Notes: generated from the letters alone by a model not told the origin. A DNA stretch of 64,000 bases from Bradyrhizobium sp. CCBAU 051011 (GCF_009930815.1 NZ_CP022222.1:5808501-5872500); one strand, 5' to 3'. Numbered from the stretch's first letter, positions 20,162 through 29,135 are shown. Made by a program: numbers and translations.

Positions 20162-20500
20162 ATGAGCATCGAGCAATTTATCGACAACGAGGTGAAGTCG
20201 AACGACGTCGTGCTGTTCATGAAGGGCACGCCGCAGTTTCCGCAGTGCGGCTTCTCCGGCCAGGTGGTTCAGATCCTCGACCACGTCGGCGTCGGCTACA
20301 AGGGCCTGAACGTCCTGGAATCCGCCGAGCTTCGCAATGGCATCAAGGAATATTCGAACTGGCCGACCATTCCGCAGCTCTACGTCAAGGGCGAGTTCAT
20401 CGGCGGCTGCGATATCATTCGCGAGATGTTCCAGGCCGGTGAATTGCAGCAGCTCTTTGCCGACAAGGGCGTCACCGTCAACGCAGCGGCCTCCGCCTGA
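20162..20500 (+). CDS. grxD: Monothiol glutaredoxin, Grx4/GrxD type (CGFS)
   Basis: 112-residue CGFS glutaredoxin that binds a bridging [2Fe-2S] cluster and partners BolA proteins. The active site Cys29 is in the sequence [15 protein letters not shown]; the glutathione-binding [19 protein letters not shown] follows near residues 62-82. The ATG at 20162 has AAAAGGAAGCGA upstream. The bolA gene at 15288 is the probable partner, now separated by about 4.6 kb of other genes. Confidence 0.95.
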   Translation: MSIEQFIDNEVKSNDVVLFMKGTPQFPQCGFSGQVVQILDHVGVGYKGLNVLESAELRNGIKEYSNWPTIPQLYVKGEFIGGCDIIREMFQAGELQQLFADKGVTVNAAASA

Positions 20501-20562
20501 GCGCGTCAGCGCGCCAGGTCGGCCAGGCGCGGCTCGAAGTCATCGTTGCCGACATCACAAGT

Positions 20563-21048
20563 TTGCGCGTTGACGCCATCGTCAACGCGGCGAATTCGTC
20601 GCTGCTTGGCGGGGGTGGTGTCGATGGCGCTATTCATCGCGCCGCGGGGCCGGAACTCGTCGCCGAATGCCGAACGCTCCACGGCTGCAAGACCGGCGAT
20701 GCCAAGATCACCAAGGGCTATCGGCTCAAGGCCAAGCACGTGATCCACACGGTTGGGCCGGTGTGGAACGGCGGCACACTCGGCGAGGACGACCTGCTTG
20801 CTTCCTGCTATCGCCGCTCGATGGAGCTGTGCCAAAAGCACGGGCTCGCATCAGTCGCCTTTCCCGCGATTTCTACCGGCATCTATCGGTTTCCTGCCGA
20901 CCGCGCCGCCGGTATTGCGCTCTCCACCGTGGTTGACGCGCTGACGGCGGCGCCGCTTGTCACAAAAGTCGTCTTCTGCTGCTTTTCCCCTGACAGCGGC
21001 AGGCTTCATGAAGAGGCAATGACCGCCTTCGGCAGCCCTTGTCCCTGA
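20563..21048 (+). CDS. Macrodomain protein (O-acetyl-ADP-ribose deacetylase type)
   Basis: Macrodomain that binds and hydrolyses ADP-ribose derivatives. Motifs: [27 protein letters not shown] (ligand-binding loop 1) and [19 protein letters not shown] (phosphate loop 2). The coordinates given start at the first usual start codon, a TTG at 20563, but that would remove the first strand and the Asp of the ADIT motif, which binds the adenine. The coding pattern continues upstream in frame ([12 protein letters not shown]). No ATG, GTG or TTG exists there before the in-frame stop at 20440-20442; only a CTG at 20497 overlapping the grxD stop. A start by overlap with grxD, or a mutated start, is likely. 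Confidence 0.85.
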   Translation: MRVDAIVNAANSSLLGGGGVDGAIHRAAGPELVAECRTLHGCKTGDAKITKGYRLKAKHVIHTVGPVWNGGTLGEDDLLASCYRRSMELCQKHGLASVAFPAISTGIYRFPADRAAGIALSTVVDALTAAPLVTKVVFCCFSPDSGRLHEEAMTAFGSPCP

Positions 21049-21095
21049 TCGTGCCTCCGCTACACTCCCCCGTGAGTTCCGGGGAGAGGGGTCCA

Positions 21096-22376
21096 ATGAA
21101 TTCACGCCAAATCCTGCGCGCGCTAGCCGCTGGCGCGCTGATGCTAGCGGCATCGCCGGTTCGCGCCGAAGGCACTTTCGACATTCCAGCCGGCGCGCGC
21201 TTCAACCAGGACAAGCTTGCGAAGATCACCGAGTTCTTCAAAAACGAGGTGGCGACCGGCAAGATCGCCGGCGCCAACGTCCTGATCCAGCAGCACGGCA
21301 AGCCGGTCTATCACGAGACCTTCGGCGTGCAGGACGTGGTGTCCAAGGCGCCGATCACGGACAAGACGATCTTCCGCCTGTCTTCGCTGACCAAGGCGAT
21401 CACCTCTGTCGTGGCGATGCAGTTGGTCCAGGACGGCAAGATCAAGCTCGACGATCCCGTCTCGAAATACATTCCCTCCTTCGCGAATATGAAAGTTGGC
21501 GTGGAGAAAAAGGCCGAGGACGGCACCAAGACGCTCGAACTGGTGCCGCTGGCGCGGCCGATCACTGTCCTCGACCTTTTTCGTCATACCTCTGGCATCA
21601 CCTACGGCTTCTACGGCGACAGCCTGGTGCGCAAGGCCTACAAGGAGGCCAACCTCTACGCGGGCGAATTCGACCTAGCCGAATTCGCCGAGCGGATCGC
21701 CAAGCTGCCGCTGCACAACCAGCCGGGAGCGCTCTGGCAATACGGACATTCCACCGACATCCTGGCGCGGATCATGGAGATCGTGTCCGGAAAATCATTG
21801 CTAGAGCTCGAGAAGGAAAAGCTGCTCGATCCGCTCGGCATGGTCGATACCGGCTTCTTCGTCACCGAACCGGAGAGGCTGCAACGGCTCGCCCAGCCGC
21901 TGCCGAACGACAGTGATTTCCGCGTCGGCCGTCTATACAGGACCGAGGTTCGCCAAAAATGGGAATCCGCCAGCGGCGGCATGGTTTCGACCATGTCGGA
22001 TTTTTCGAAATTTGCGCAGATGTTGACCAATGGCGGCACGTTCGAGGGCAAGACATATCTTTCGCCGAAGACGTTCGAACTGATGACGTCGGACCACGCC
22101 GGCAAGGACTCTGGCGTCGCGCGGGATCATTACTATTTTCCCGGTGACGGCTTCGGCATGGGGCTTGGACTTGCCGTGCGCACCGATCCCGGCAACGCCA
22201 AGCCGCCGCCGCCGGGATCGCTGGGCGAACTGAAATGGGACGGCGCCAGTGGCTGCTATATGGTGGTCGACCGCAAGCAGGATATGTTCTTTGTGGTGCT
22301 GGAGCAGACGCCGACGGAGCGCCAGCGCGTCCAGCGGACGCTGAAGCAGTTGGTCTATGAAGCGATGGAGAACTGA
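21096..22376 (+). CDS. Exported serine hydrolase, class C beta-lactamase fold (paralogue 1)
   Basis: 426 residues with a signal peptide (residues 1-24, ending SPVRAEG). Beta-lactamase family domain: the nucleophile Ser and Lys are in RLSSLTKAITSVVAMQLVQ (SxxK). The second motif usually Tyr-x-Asn is here Tyr-Gly-His (WQYGHSTDIL), typical of family VIII esterase-like hydrolases and not of true cephalosporinases. The ATG at 21096 follows GGGGAGAGGGG. Probable periplasmic esterase or peptidase; substrate unknown. Followed by an overlapping, closely similar second copy. Confidence 0.88.
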   Translation: MNSRQILRALAAGALMLAASPVRAEGTFDIPAGARFNQDKLAKITEFFKNEVATGKIAGANVLIQQHGKPVYHETFGVQDVVSKAPITDKTIFRLSSLTKAITSVVAMQLVQDGKIKLDDPVSKYIPSFANMKVGVEKKAEDGTKTLELVPLARPITVLDLFRHTSGITYGFYGDSLVRKAYKEANLYAGEFDLAEFAERIAKLPLHNQPGALWQYGHSTDILARIMEIVSGKSLLELEKEKLLDPLGMVDTGFFVTEPERLQRLAQPLPNDSDFRVGRLYRTEVRQKWESASGGMVSTMSDFSKFAQMLTNGGTFEGKTYLSPKTFELMTSDHAGKDSGVARDHYYFPGDGFGMGLGLAVRTDPGNAKPPPPGSLGELKWDGASGCYMVVDRKQDMFFVVLEQTPTERQRVQRTLKQLVYEAMEN

Positions 22377-23661
22377 CGCCGCCGCCGGGCGCTGCCTTGT
22401 CGCGGCGGCGCTCGCGGTGCTTTCTCTCGGCGGCTCGCCGCATGCGTTGCGGGCCGAACCGAGGGCGCCTGACGCGCCAACTTTCTCGCGCGCAGCGCTT
22501 GACCAGTTTGGCGACTACGTTCGCAGCGAGGTCACGGCCGGCAAAATTCCCGGCGCCGTCATGCTGATCCAGCAGCATGGCAAGTTGGTTGATCTCGAAT
22601 GTTTCGGCGTGCGGGACCCGGCGACCGGCGCGCCGATGACGCCGGATACCATTTTCCAGATCTATTCGATGTCGAAGGCCGTCACCTCGGTTGCCGCGAT
22701 GATGCTGGTCGACGACGGCAAGCTGGCCCTCGACGATCCCGTGTCGAAGTACATTCGCTCCTTTGCGGATGCAAAAGTCGGCGTCGATCTTTCCGATGAA
22801 GCAGGAAAATATCCGCTTAAGCTCGAGCCTCTGAAGCGCCCGATCACGATCAGGGATCTGCTGCGGCACACGTCGGGTATCACTTACGGCTTCTTCGGCG
22901 AAACCGCGGTGCAGAAACTCTATGCCGATCCCAAACTGTACGCTGGGGATTTCGACAACGCTGAATTTGCCGACCGGATCGCGATGCTGCCGCTCGCCGA
23001 TCAACCGGCAACGCGTTGGAACTACAGCCATTCAACCGACGTGCTCGGACGTGTCGTCGAAGTGGCGTCGGGCCAGACGCTTTTTCAATTCGAGAAGCAG
23101 CGGCTGTTCGATCCGCTCGGCATGTCCGAGACAGCATACTATGTCCCAGATGAGTCGAAGTGGGCACGCATCGCCCAGGCCTATCCCGTCGATCGTTTTC
23201 GGGTGGCCGGAATCAGGGATCCGGCATTGCCGCGGCGTTGGGAATCCGGCGGCGCGGGCCTGGTCTCGACGGCCGGGGACTACGCCCGCTTCCTGCAGAT
23301 GCTGCTGAACGGCGGCGAACTGGACGGCAAGCGGTATCTCAAGCCCGAGACGGTTGCACTGATGACGTCGGATCAGATCGGGCCGGAGACCGGGATCCTT
23401 CACGATCCCTTCTATTTCCCGGGCCCGACCTCTGGCTTTGGCCTCGGCTTCGCGGTGCGAATCTCGCCGCCGCCGGGTACGACATGGCCGCTCGGCGAAT
23501 ACCGCTGGGACGGAGCGGGCGGCAGCTTCTATTTCGTCGATCCGAAGGACGACCTGCTCGTGGTCTTCATGGTGCAGGCCCCGACACAAGGCGGACGAAT
23601 TCAACTGGCGCTGAAGACGATGATGTTTGAAGCGCTCGGCAAGGGTCAGCGCAAGGATTGA
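22357..23661 (+). CDS. Exported serine hydrolase, class C beta-lactamase fold (paralogue 2)
   Basis: 434 residues with signal peptide (about residues 1-33). Shares long similar blocks with the gene before it: IQQHGKLVDLECFGV, LDDPVSKYIRSFADAKVG, HTSGITYGFFG. The catalytic SxxK is SMSK in IYSMSKAVTSVAAMMLV; the Tyr motif is YSHS. The ATG at 22357 lies 20 bases inside the end of the upstream gene, so the pair is translationally coupled and arose by tandem duplication. Substrate not known; a cell-wall or ester substrate is possible. Confidence 0.88.
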   Translation: MKRWRTDAAAGRCLVAAALAVLSLGGSPHALRAEPRAPDAPTFSRAALDQFGDYVRSEVTAGKIPGAVMLIQQHGKLVDLECFGVRDPATGAPMTPDTIFQIYSMSKAVTSVAAMMLVDDGKLALDDPVSKYIRSFADAKVGVDLSDEAGKYPLKLEPLKRPITIRDLLRHTSGITYGFFGETAVQKLYADPKLYAGDFDNAEFADRIAMLPLADQPATRWNYSHSTDVLGRVVEVASGQTLFQFEKQRLFDPLGMSETAYYVPDESKWARIAQAYPVDRFRVAGIRDPALPRRWESGGAGLVSTAGDYARFLQMLLNGGELDGKRYLKPETVALMTSDQIGPETGILHDPFYFPGPTSGFGLGFAVRISPPPGTTWPLGEYRWDGAGGSFYFVDPKDDLLVVFMVQAPTQGGRIQLALKTMMFEALGKGQRKD

Positions 23662-23673
23662 CTCTTCGCTTGA

Positions 23674-25167
23674 TTACGCGACGGCGTTTCGCGCGATCGT
23701 CTCGCGATAGAACGACGCGCTCAGCTTGGGCGTACGACGCTGCGTACCGAAGTCGACATGATAGAGGCCGAAGCGCTGTTCATATCCATCCGACCATTCG
23801 AAATTGTCCATCAGGCTCCACAGGAAATATCCGTGCACGGGCACGCCTTCTGATGTCGCGCGCTGCAACTGCGTCAAATAGTTGCGCAGGTACATGATGC
23901 GATCGACGTCATAGATGGTTCCGTCCGCAGCAGGCTCGTCGCTTCCCGACGTTCCGTTCTCGGTGATATAGATCGACTTCACGTTCCACAGCTTGGCCAC
24001 ATGACGTGGCACCCAGTACATCGTCTCGGGGCCAGGCCTGAGCCACGTCGCCTTCATGTGCGGGAACGATTTGGGAAATGGCGCTAGCGCGAAGCCGCGC
24101 TCGTTGTCGGCGGCAACGACGTAATGATCGGGCATATAGACATTCAGCCCGACAAAATCGATCGGGGAGGCGATGATGCGCAGATCCTCGGCGGTGTATT
24201 TCGGAGCATCTTTGCCAGCCTGCGCGAGATATGCATCGGTGTATTTTCCCTCGAGCATCACGGTCAGATAGCCGGCATTGAGCTCGCGCGTCGCCATTTC
24301 GGCGGCGCGGATGTTCGCAGGCGTTTCGATGGCCGGAATGCAGCTCACGGCATTCTCCGCCGGACCGACACTGATTCCGGCCTGTCCATGAGCCCGGATC
24401 GCCTGAACCGCGAGACCGTGTCCCAGCGCGACGTTGTGCCGGACCTGCTTCACATCAGATGGGGATAGTTTGAGTCCTGGCGCATCGGCGCCAAACTCAT
24501 GGCCGAGATGGACGAGGCGGGAGCATTCGTTGATGGTGAAGAAGTGCTTCACGCGGTCGCTTAGGCGACCCGTGACATGGGCTGCGTAATCCGCAAAGGC
24601 CTTGGAGGTGTCGCGCGAGGTCCAGCCGCCGAAGCGGTCCTGCAGCGGCTGCGGCAGGTCCCAGTGATAGAGGGTCGCAAACGGCTCGATGCCGTTCGCC
24701 AGCAACTCGTTGACTAGGCGGTTGTAGAAATCGAGGCCCTTTGGGTTCGGTGTGCCGACGCCTTCCGGGAACACGCGCGGCCATGCGATCGAGAATCGGT
24801 AGGCCTTCGCGCCCAGCGCCTTCATGAGCTGGATGTCTTCCTTGTAGCGGCGATAGTGATCGGTCGCGGTGTCGCCATTGCTGCGATCGGCAATGGTGCC
24901 GGGCGTGTGGGAAAAACGGTCCCAGATCGAGGGGCCGCGGCCATCCTCGTTCACGGCGCCCTCGACCTGATAGGCCGAGGTCGCCGTACCCCAGAGAAAA
25001 CCGTTCGGAAAGCCGGAGGAGGGCCTTTGATTCTGTGTTCCGGTCGCTTGATCCGATTGAGCCAGACTGGACCTCGCCGACAGCATCGGCATTCCAAGCG
25101 CCGACCAGGCTGCAATTCGGCCAAATTGGCGCCGGGAAAATCGCGTGAACGGCATCATTTCACTCAT
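23674..25167 (-). CDS. Tat-exported GH1 beta-glucosidase
   Basis: About 497 residues. A twin-arginine signal is visible (FSRRQFGRIAAWSALGMPML), so it is exported folded. The GH1 barrel begins GFLWGTATSAYQVEGAVNEDGRGPSIWD. The nucleophile Glu is Glu403 in the intact ITENG motif. The acid/base Glu is Glu214 in TINEC, where Pro of the usual NEP is Cys. The LWSLMDNFEWSDGYEQRFGLYHVDF region near the C-terminus is normal. The start is uncertain among ATGs at 25167, 25158 and 25155. Divergent from a GH17/NdvC-like gene, so it may act on the beta-glucans made or trimmed there. Confidence 0.88.
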   Translation of the reverse strand: MSEMMPFTRFSRRQFGRIAAWSALGMPMLSARSSLAQSDQATGTQNQRPSSGFPNGFLWGTATSAYQVEGAVNEDGRGPSIWDRFSHTPGTIADRSNGDTATDHYRRYKEDIQLMKALGAKAYRFSIAWPRVFPEGVGTPNPKGLDFYNRLVNELLANGIEPFATLYHWDLPQPLQDRFGGWTSRDTSKAFADYAAHVTGRLSDRVKHFFTINECSRLVHLGHEFGADAPGLKLSPSDVKQVRHNVALGHGLAVQAIRAHGQAGISVGPAENAVSCIPAIETPANIRAAEMATRELNAGYLTVMLEGKYTDAYLAQAGKDAPKYTAEDLRIIASPIDFVGLNVYMPDHYVVAADNERGFALAPFPKSFPHMKATWLRPGPETMYWVPRHVAKLWNVKSIYITENGTSGSDEPAADGTIYDVDRIMYLRNYLTQLQRATSEGVPVHGYFLWSLMDNFEWSDGYEQRFGLYHVDFGTQRRTPKLSASFYRETIARNAVA

Positions 25168-25391
25168 CAAAGCGGGATCAATTTTGAGCAAACAAGGCTC
25201 ACTTTTGAAGGAGCTGAATATCACCGTTTCCGTACTCTCGCGCAATTGTACACCCGGCAGGATCAGCGGGTCGACATGCCTGCCGCGCACGGTTAAACAG
25301 GCCCATCTATTCGTCTGTCAGGGGAGCAGGACCAATCGGCTTTCGTACGCCGCTGGCGCTTTTATTTCTATCGCTGGGCATCGTTGCTGCG

Positions 25392-26948
25392 GTGTGGTGG
25401 TGGCTGGCCACGCCGGTGGCGCTGACGCGCGCGCCGATCGATGACTCGGCGAAGCTGGAATGCGTTTCCTACGCGCCGTTCCGCAACGAGCAGACGCCGC
25501 ACGATCCGACGCTCATCGTGAAGCCGGAGCAGATCACAGAAGACTTGGCCGAACTAGCCAAGGTCTCCAAATGCATCCGCACCTATTCGATCGACAACGG
25601 GCTCGACAAGGTGCCCGAGCTTGCAGCAAAGGTCGGATTGAAGGTTCTGCTCGGAGTCTGGCTCGGACGCGATCGCGCCAAGAACGCTCAACTCTGCGAC
25701 ATTGCGATCTCGCTGGCGAAGGATCATCCCGGTACGGTCGCGGCGCTCATTGTCGGCAGCGAAGTGCTGCTGCGCGGCGACATGACGGTGGGCGACCTTC
25801 GTCAAACGATCCAGTCGGTCAAGCCACGCGTAAATGTGCCGGTGACGTATGCCGATGTCTGGGAATTCTGGCTGCGTTACCGCGAAGTCGGTGCCGATGT
25901 CGATTTCGTCACCGCCCATTTCCTGCCCTATTGGGAGGACGTTCCGCCGCGTGCCGAAGAGGCGGCCGCGCATGTGGACGACATGCGCAAGCAGGTGGTG
26001 GCAGCCTTTCCCGGCAAGGAGATCCTGATCGGCGAAACCGGTTGGCCAAGCTTTGGGCGGATGCGCGACGGCGCGCTGGCTTCGCGCGTCAACCAGGCAC
26101 GTTTCATTTCCGAGATTCTCGAGCGGGCGAGACAGGACAATTTTCGCGTCAATTTTTTCGAAGCCTATGACGAGCCGTGGAAACGCCGCTGGGAAGGAAC
26201 TGTGGGCGGCTATTGGGGGCTGTTCGACGGGACCGAACGCAAGCTGAAATATCCGGCAGGCGTAGCCATCAGCAACTATCCGTTCTGGAAGCTGCAGATG
26301 GCATGCGGGCTCTTTCTCTGCATAGGCATATTCGCGGTTGCCTTGATCACGCTGAAGCGCCGGCCAACGTCACCGCCATTGGCGTCGTGGGTGGCGGTTG
26401 CCATGTCCGCGACCGCCGGCGGAATCCTGCTGGGAATCGGCGCCGACAAGATGCTGCACGAAAGCTACGGGCTCGGCGGCTGGCTGGTTCAAGGCTTCAT
26501 GCTGATGGTGGCCGTGATCGCGCCACTATTGTCCACCTACGCACTGATGTCGGGGCGGGCGCTTCCGTCATTTCTTGAAGTGCTGGGGCCGCCCAAGGGC
26601 CTCACTCCATTCTTCATGAGCAACATGCTGGGCGTCACGCTGATCGTGACGACGATTTTGGCCGCGCAGACCGCGCTCAGCCTGATCTTCGATGCGCGCT
26701 GGCGCGATTTCCCATTTGCTGCCCTGACCATGGCCGTAGTGCCGTTCTGGACATTGGCGTTTCTCAACGGAGCGAAATCCGGCGAGCGGCCGCTCTCGGA
26801 AGCCGTATTCGCCGGACTGTTTGCGCTGGCGGCGGTCTATGTCGTCTTCAACGAAGGGTTCGAGAACTGGCAGGCGATGTGGACCGGCGCGGTCTATGTC
26901 CTGCTCGCCAGCGCGCTGTGGCGCGCGCGCACGCCTGCCACAGCCTGA
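25392..26948 (+). CDS. GH17-type beta-glucan membrane protein (NdvC-like)
   Basis: About 518 residues from the GTG at 25392. A membrane anchor at the N-terminus is followed by a glycoside hydrolase family 17-like domain (ECVSYAPFRNEQTP, LIVGSEVLLRGDMT, ILIGETGWPSFG with the nucleophile-type Glu). The C-terminal 200 residues contain about seven membrane helices. This layout is like NdvC of Bradyrhizobium, needed for beta-1,6 links in cyclic beta-glucan; the match is from memory of layout. The coding pattern extends upstream of 25392 for about 19 codons (RTPLALLFLSLGIVAAV), but only an ATC at 25335, eight bases after AGGGGAG, fits as the start. Confidence 0.8.
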   Translation: MWWWLATPVALTRAPIDDSAKLECVSYAPFRNEQTPHDPTLIVKPEQITEDLAELAKVSKCIRTYSIDNGLDKVPELAAKVGLKVLLGVWLGRDRAKNAQLCDIAISLAKDHPGTVAALIVGSEVLLRGDMTVGDLRQTIQSVKPRVNVPVTYADVWEFWLRYREVGADVDFVTAHFLPYWEDVPPRAEEAAAHVDDMRKQVVAAFPGKEILIGETGWPSFGRMRDGALASRVNQARFISEILERARQDNFRVNFFEAYDEPWKRRWEGTVGGYWGLFDGTERKLKYPAGVAISNYPFWKLQMACGLFLCIGIFAVALITLKRRPTSPPLASWVAVAMSATAGGILLGIGADKMLHESYGLGGWLVQGFMLMVAVIAPLLSTYALMSGRALPSFLEVLGPPKGLTPFFMSNMLGVTLIVTTILAAQTALSLIFDARWRDFPFAALTMAVVPFWTLAFLNGAKSGERPLSEAVFAGLFALAAVYVVFNEGFENWQAMWTGAVYVLLASALWRARTPATA

Positions 26949-26979
26949 GCTCGGATCGGTTCACGGCCTGGGGCTGACG

Positions 26980-28050
26980 CTACTCACCCCCGCGTACGAT
27001 CTCGCGCACGATACCGACCGTCTCCTCGATCATCGCTGCGCTGACGTCGAGATGCGTGCAGGCGCGGATGCGGCCGTCCATCATCGCGAGCAGCACGCCG
27101 CGCTTGCGCAAGGCTTCGACCAACTTGTCGCCGGCGATGCCGGCGCCGTCAGGCTTGAAGAACACCAGATTGGTCTCGGGCTCCTGCACCTTGATGCCGT
27201 TGATCTGCGACAGGCCCCGCGCCAGCGCCCGCGCATTGGCGTGATCGTCGGCGAGGCGGTCGACGTGATGGTCGAGCGCATAGACGCAGGCAGCCGCGCA
27301 AACGCCGGCCTGCCGCATCGAGCCGCCGAGGCGCTGCTTCCAGCGCCAGACGTCATCGATGAAGGCGCGCGAGCCCGCGATCACGCCACCGATCGGCGCG
27401 CCGAGGCCTTTCGAGAAATCGATCCAGGCAGAATCCCAGCCTGCGGCCATGTCGCGCGCCGATATTTTGGTGGCGACGCAGGCGTTCAGCAGCCGCGCGC
27501 CGTCCATGTGGGTGATAAGCCCGTTCGTCTTGGCGATCTCGACCACTTCATCGAGCGCCGCCTTCTTCCAAATGGTGCCGCCGCCGATATTGGCGGTCTG
27601 CTCGACACTGACGACAGTCTGCGGCGGCTGGTAGCGCGAGCGCGGGTGCAGCGCCGCGCGGAATGTTTCCGGCGCGAACTGTCCATCGTCGCCCGGCAGC
27701 GGCGTGATCTGGAATCCGCCAAGTGCGGCATGCGCGCCACCTTCGCGGGCAATGATATGCGCGCTGGCATGGGCGAGAATTTCGTCGCCGGGCCGGCAAT
27801 GGGCCAACGTCGCCGCGACGTTGCACATGGTGCCCGAGGGCATGAACACGGCGGCTTCCTTGCCGAGCAGGTCAGCCACGCGCTCGCACAGCAAGTTCAC
27901 CGTCGGGTCGTCACCGATCTGCTCGTCACCGACCTCGGCCCGCGCCATCGCCTCGCGCATCGCTTGTGTGGGGCGCGTCTGCGTGTCCGACAGCAGGTTG
28001 ATGCGGATGGGATCGGCGTTGGGATCGCGCGGGGCAGGGGTGTAGTGCAT
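26980..28050 (-). CDS. Low-specificity L-threonine aldolase
   Basis: 356-residue PLP enzyme that cleaves L-threonine and allo-threonine to glycine and acetaldehyde. The PLP-binding Lys214 is in WIDFSKGLGAP, the Asp/His pair is in LITHMDGARLLNA, and the N-terminal LLSDTQTRPTQAMREAM is typical. The ATG at 28050 was chosen; the frame continues upstream only through a palindromic repeat. Cytosolic, glycine supply or beta-hydroxy amino acid breakdown. Family names used for such genes are ltaE/ltaA. Confidence 0.92.
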   Translation of the reverse strand: MHYTPAPRDPNADPIRINLLSDTQTRPTQAMREAMARAEVGDEQIGDDPTVNLLCERVADLLGKEAAVFMPSGTMCNVAATLAHCRPGDEILAHASAHIIAREGGAHAALGGFQITPLPGDDGQFAPETFRAALHPRSRYQPPQTVVSVEQTANIGGGTIWKKAALDEVVEIAKTNGLITHMDGARLLNACVATKISARDMAAGWDSAWIDFSKGLGAPIGGVIAGSRAFIDDVWRWKQRLGGSMRQAGVCAAACVYALDHHVDRLADDHANARALARGLSQINGIKVQEPETNLVFFKPDGAGIAGDKLVEALRKRGVLLAMMDGRIRACTHLDVSAAMIEETVGIVREIVRGGE

Positions 28051-28069
28051 GGATTGCTCACAATTTTTG

Positions 28070-28157
28070 CATGGCCGGGCTTGTCCCGGCCATGCACGTC
28101 TTCTTTTGCCGCGGTGACAATAAAGGCGTGGATGCCCGGGACAAGCCCGGGCATGAC
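28070..28157. repeat. Palindromic intergenic repeat (family A), copy 2
   Basis: CATGGCCGGGCTTGTCCCGG...CACGTCTTC at the left and GGCGTGGATGCCCGGGACA at the right form an inverted repeat, the second copy of the family at 1868-1949. It lies between the rpsD terminator and the threonine aldolase start. Confidence 0.65.
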
Positions 28158-28180
28158 GGAACAAGCATCTGCGCCAAACA

Positions 28181-28208
28181 AAAAGGCCCCGGCAAAACCG
28201 GGGCCTTT
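28181..28208 (-). terminator. Rho-independent terminator of rpsD
   Basis: Read on the minus strand, AAAGGCCCCGG TTTTG CCGGGGCCTTTTTG forms an eleven-pair stem followed by T residues, 25 bases after the rpsD stop. Confidence 0.88.
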
Positions 28209-28232
28209 GATATCTCGGAACTCAAAAACCGA

Positions 28233-28850
28233 TCAGCGCGAATAGAATTCGACGATCAGGTGCGGCTCCATCTGGACTGCGAACGGCACGTCCGACAGCG
28301 CCGGGATGCGGGTGAACTTCGCGGTCATCTTGGAGTGATCGGCTTCGATGAAGTCGGGCACGTCGCGCTCGCCGAGCTGGCTTGCTTCCAGGACGGGGGT
28401 GAGCTGCTTGGAGGATTCCTTGATCTCGACGACGTCGCCGGGCTTGAGCTTGTAGCTCGAAATGTTGACGCGGCGGCCGTTCACCTTGATGTGGCCGTGG
28501 TTGATGAACTGACGCGCGGCGAACATGGTCGCCACGAATTTGGCGCGATAGACCACGGTGTCGAGACGGCGCTCGAGCAGGCCGATCAGGTTTTCACCGG
28601 TGTCGCCCTTCATCCGGCCGGCCTCGACATAGATGCCGTGGAACTGGCGCTCGGAAATGTTGGCGTAATAGCCCTTCAGCTTCTGCTTGGCGCGGAGCTG
28701 GACGCCGAAGTCGGACAGCTTGCCCTTGCGGCGCTGGCCGTGCTGGCCGGGGCCGTATTCACGGCGGTTCACGGGGCTCTTCGGGCGGCCCCAGATGTTC
28801 TGGCCCATACGGCGATCGATCTTGTATTTCGCCTCACTGCGCTTTGTCAT
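28233..28850 (-). CDS. rpsD: 30S ribosomal protein S4
   Basis: 205 residues, the standard length. Primary 16S rRNA-binding protein that starts assembly of the small subunit body. The N-terminus [21 protein letters not shown] and the S4 RNA-binding domain ([20 protein letters not shown] then [23 protein letters not shown]) are unmistakable. The ATG at 28850 has AGAGGA upstream; a frame extension to 28997 is spurious. This copy lacks the zinc-binding cysteines of some S4 proteins. A monocistronic layout with its own terminator. Confidence 0.98.
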   Translation of the reverse strand: MTKRSEAKYKIDRRMGQNIWGRPKSPVNRREYGPGQHGQRRKGKLSDFGVQLRAKQKLKGYYANISERQFHGIYVEAGRMKGDTGENLIGLLERRLDTVVYRAKFVATMFAARQFINHGHIKVNGRRVNISSYKLKPGDVVEIKESSKQLTPVLEASQLGERDVPDFIEADHSKMTAKFTRIPALSDVPFAVQMEPHLIVEFYSR

Positions 28851-29042
28851 CGCGTCCTCTGCTTTACGAGTTTGAATGTTGAGGAAACGCGCCCTCCTGT
28901 GCACCGGCATGGCCGGCGCCGACAGGTCCGCCTCGAAAGCTCGGGGAAGACCACGGGTCGCGAAACGCATCGCGGGCCGAAACCGGCCCGCGAGCAAGCG
29001 GGGTATTAGGGAGAAACCGCCGTTCTGTCAACGAAAACGGCT

Positions 29043-29122
29043 GTCATTCCGGGGCGATGCGAAGCATCGAACCAGGAATCTCGAGATTCCGGGCCTGGTC
29101 CTGCGGACCATCCCGGAATGAC
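29043..29122. repeat. Palindromic intergenic repeat (family C), copy 2
   Basis: GTCATTCCGGGGCGATGC at the left and GGACCATCCCGGAATGAC at the right, with the core GGAATCTCGAGATTCC shared with the copy at 4413-4512. Confidence 0.7.
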
Positions 29123-29135
29123 CGCCAAGAGGCGG

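Noticed and set aside
21096..23661. True class C beta-lactamases (ampC)
   Set aside because: The Tyr motif is Tyr-x-His and the sequence pattern is that of esterase-like family members; no ampR regulator is adjacent.
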